Below, piece after piece: positions 23,476-24,903 of a stretch of 24,903 nt of DNA (its first letter is position 1; each line of letters begins with the position of its first letter). Origin of the DNA: Gonapodya sp. JEL0774 (taxonomy: Eukaryota; Monoblepharomycota; Monoblepharidomycetes; Monoblepharidales; Gonapodyaceae); the NCBI GenBank assembly GCA_027604505.1, contig JADIIX010000226.1, positions 1-24,903 on the forward strand, given 5' to 3'. The notes below the pieces were generated by a model that saw only the letters and a list, made by a program, of their open reading frames with translations, was not told the origin of the DNA and did not search any database. The position numbers and the translations under genes are program-made.

Positions 23476-24029
23476 GGGTGGGATCGTGAATCACTGGCGC
23501 GATTTGTTTAGATGGACTTGAGGGGCATTTGGGGCAAGAATCGCACTGCACGGAGGGTCTCGTTGCAGTACGCACAAACTCTAAAGCCAGCCAATCGCAA
23601 ACGAGTTCCGAAGATCAGTCTTCCGAGATATCCGAGATATCTCACTAATGAAGTAGTTCTCCGTTGGCTCTTTCTGAGCCATCTTTGTCTCTCCGGTGAA
23701 CGCTCACACCATTCATTCCCCAAATGTTCGCTGCACTATGTTGCTGTGGAATCGCGGAAGGTGATTGGCACTCCTGTCATTCAAAGATATATATCAATGA
23801 AATCTACCTGATGATTCTTTTTGATGCAATCGGGAAGGTCTCGTGCGTTGTAAAGATTCAAATTGCCCCGGTCCAATGCACTAGGGTCCCAGTCTGTGCG
23901 ACACGATTACCACAGGTGCGTTGTGCCACCTAGCAATAGAAAGGGACCCATCTACCAATAAAAATATCTATCTTAAGGAGTTTCCGAATGCAGAAACGGA
24001 CGGTCACATATGCAACCAACTCCACAAAC

Positions 24030-24409
24030 TCAACCATCAGGCACCAAAGTAGAAAACACGACTCTCAAGAATGAAAAGAAAGGAGAAATTGAAAAACGAA
24101 AATCGCGGAGAGTGGCCAAGAACCCACAGCTCAAACAGAAAGTCCTGACTTGATCTCCCAACATGTCACTGTCAGGAGCTATGCGCCGTGGCTGTGACGC
24201 AGGTGGGTTCAGAACATTGGTGTCAATGCCTTGCTGATCTGAGATTGAAGGCATCTCATGTTCTTCCCTGGTGCGACGCTTCCTTGATGGAGGAGCTGGA
24301 ACTTGGTCCGGTTGGTATGGTTGCGCACAAGGACCTGTTCCCTGAGGAAAAATCCCAGTTGGACATTACCATTTGCCCAACGGTTCTCAAGGAGGCCATC
24401 AACAATCAT
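24030..24409 (-). mobile_element. Possible decayed Ty3/gypsy-type integrase C-terminal fragment
   Basis: On the minus strand, 24209-24409 encodes FLREQVLVRNHTNRTKFQ, which resembles the lead-in to the C-terminal domain of retrotransposon integrases (form: VLLRN, then a short basic stretch, KF and a WLGP-type motif). The expected WLGP-type motif is absent. An overlapping frame at 24030-24254 continues with a polar segment (RRTREEHEMPSISDQQ), as if a frameshift separated them. No integrase core, reverse transcriptase or long terminal repeat is recognised nearby. The resemblance is from memory and could be chance. Confidence 0.2.
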
Positions 24410-24721
24410 AGTTGTGCTGTGGGCAGTGCCTTGCGTGTGTTATGAAGCATTGCCCTGTTGCAACAGTGTTGAGGGTGCAAGCAACATCATGGTGGAAATA
24501 GGTGCATGTACAAGTGCACCTGCTTTGTGTGTTGTTGACAAAGTGAGGGTGATTGTGTTCATACTTGATGACACGGTACGTGGGAACCACTGACAAATAC
24601 AATCAATACAAACATGTTGTGATGATGGTGATGAGTGACATGATATGTACAATGCAAAGGCACCAACAGATCAGGCAAATCCTTACTCACACTGCTCTTC
24701 ACTGAACTTGCATTGGGAGAC

Positions 24722-24826
24722 TGGTACTCTGTGGCACTTGTAGTACCACTGAGCGTGGTGTAGTGGGGCTGTCACTACGTATGGGTCTCAGCCCTCTATG
24801 ACGGGATGGTGGCCTAGTGATAGGCC
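24722..24826. repeat. Pair of short hairpins near the right edge
   Basis: Two inverted repeats lie close together: tggtact 24722-24728 with agtacca 24742-24748, and ggccta 24811-24816 with taggcc 24821-24826 around a 4-nt loop. A TATA-like cttatatacatg follows at about 24860. The group could belong to a mobile-element end cut off by the window edge, but no matching terminal repeat is visible. Confidence 0.45.
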
Positions 24827-24903
24827 TGGAGTGTGATCTTATTATGTGGTGCTAGTTGTGCCTTATATACATGTGTAGGCTGTGGTCATGTACAAGGTGT
24901 CAA

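Larger units (their letters stand above)
23476..24903. other. Gene-poor right end, no confident gene
   Basis: In 1,428 nt I find no open frame with a recognisable domain or a splice-linked continuation. Frames at 23512-23811 (+) and 23508-23723 (-) overlap on opposite strands and neither is persuasive. A 9-nt tandem duplication (tccgagata, 23622-23639) runs into the 10-nt palindrome gagatatctc at 23635-23644. The stretch nearest 23476 should contain the DUF1697 promoter. Beyond about 24030 the sequence looks like possible decayed mobile-element DNA. Confidence 0.35.

Noticed and set aside
23508-23811. Overlapping frames of 71 (-) and 99 (+) residues next to the DUF1697 start
   Set aside because: Neither resembles a known family, they lie on opposite strands of the same DNA, and they would sit within the probable DUF1697 promoter.
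24805-24830. tRNA A-box-like sequence (tggcctagtga) suggesting a tRNA or tRNA-derived SINE
   Set aside because: There is no B-box or cloverleaf at the right distance; the similarity is explained by the local hairpin.

Overview
The window reads as nuclear DNA of a zoosporic (chytrid-type) fungus. I infer this from dense, intron-rich, closely packed genes on both strands (about 49 introns by manual splicing, mostly 48-130 nt with a second class of about 210-430 nt), a fungal-type profilin, a fungal DUF2456-like membrane protein, and a receptor that fuses a bacterial-type solute-binding domain to a class C seven-helix domain, an architecture I associate with early-diverging fungi. The genus cannot be named from the sequence.

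Layout. 201-1582 (+) neutral-sphingomyelinase-like phosphodiesterase; 1937-4608 (-) ankyrin-repeat protein with a charged helical tail; 5079-8522 (+) solute-binding-protein/7TM receptor; 8778-9895 (-) DUF2456-like four-helix membrane protein; 10047-12789 (+) SLC41/MgtE-type divalent cation transporter; 12835-13786 (-) unrecognised protein with an SR-type tail; 14202-15499 (-) profilin; 15808-19722 (-) helical-repeat protein with weak resemblance to SIT4/PP6-associated (SAPS) proteins; 20028-22616 (+) bacterial-type, probably mitochondrial glutamyl-tRNA synthetase; 22723-23475 (-) single-exon DUF1697 protein; 23476-24903 no confident gene, perhaps decayed mobile-element sequence.

The exon models were built by matching splice sites, reading phase and protein-family continuity across each junction. 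Nine of the ten models close in frame from ATG to stop. The exception is the N-terminal part of the 15808-19722 gene, where one junction is unresolved.

These are not an operon or a cluster with one task. They are independent housekeeping and signalling genes arranged in divergent pairs (4608/5079, 9895/10047, 19722/20028) and convergent pairs (1582/1937, 8522/8778, 12789/12835, 22616/22723). The items most worth following are the sensor fusion receptor, the intronless DUF1697 gene in an otherwise intron-rich setting, the profilin gene whose stop codon sits alone in its last exon, and an in-frame 48-nt intron in the first membrane helix of the cation transporter.
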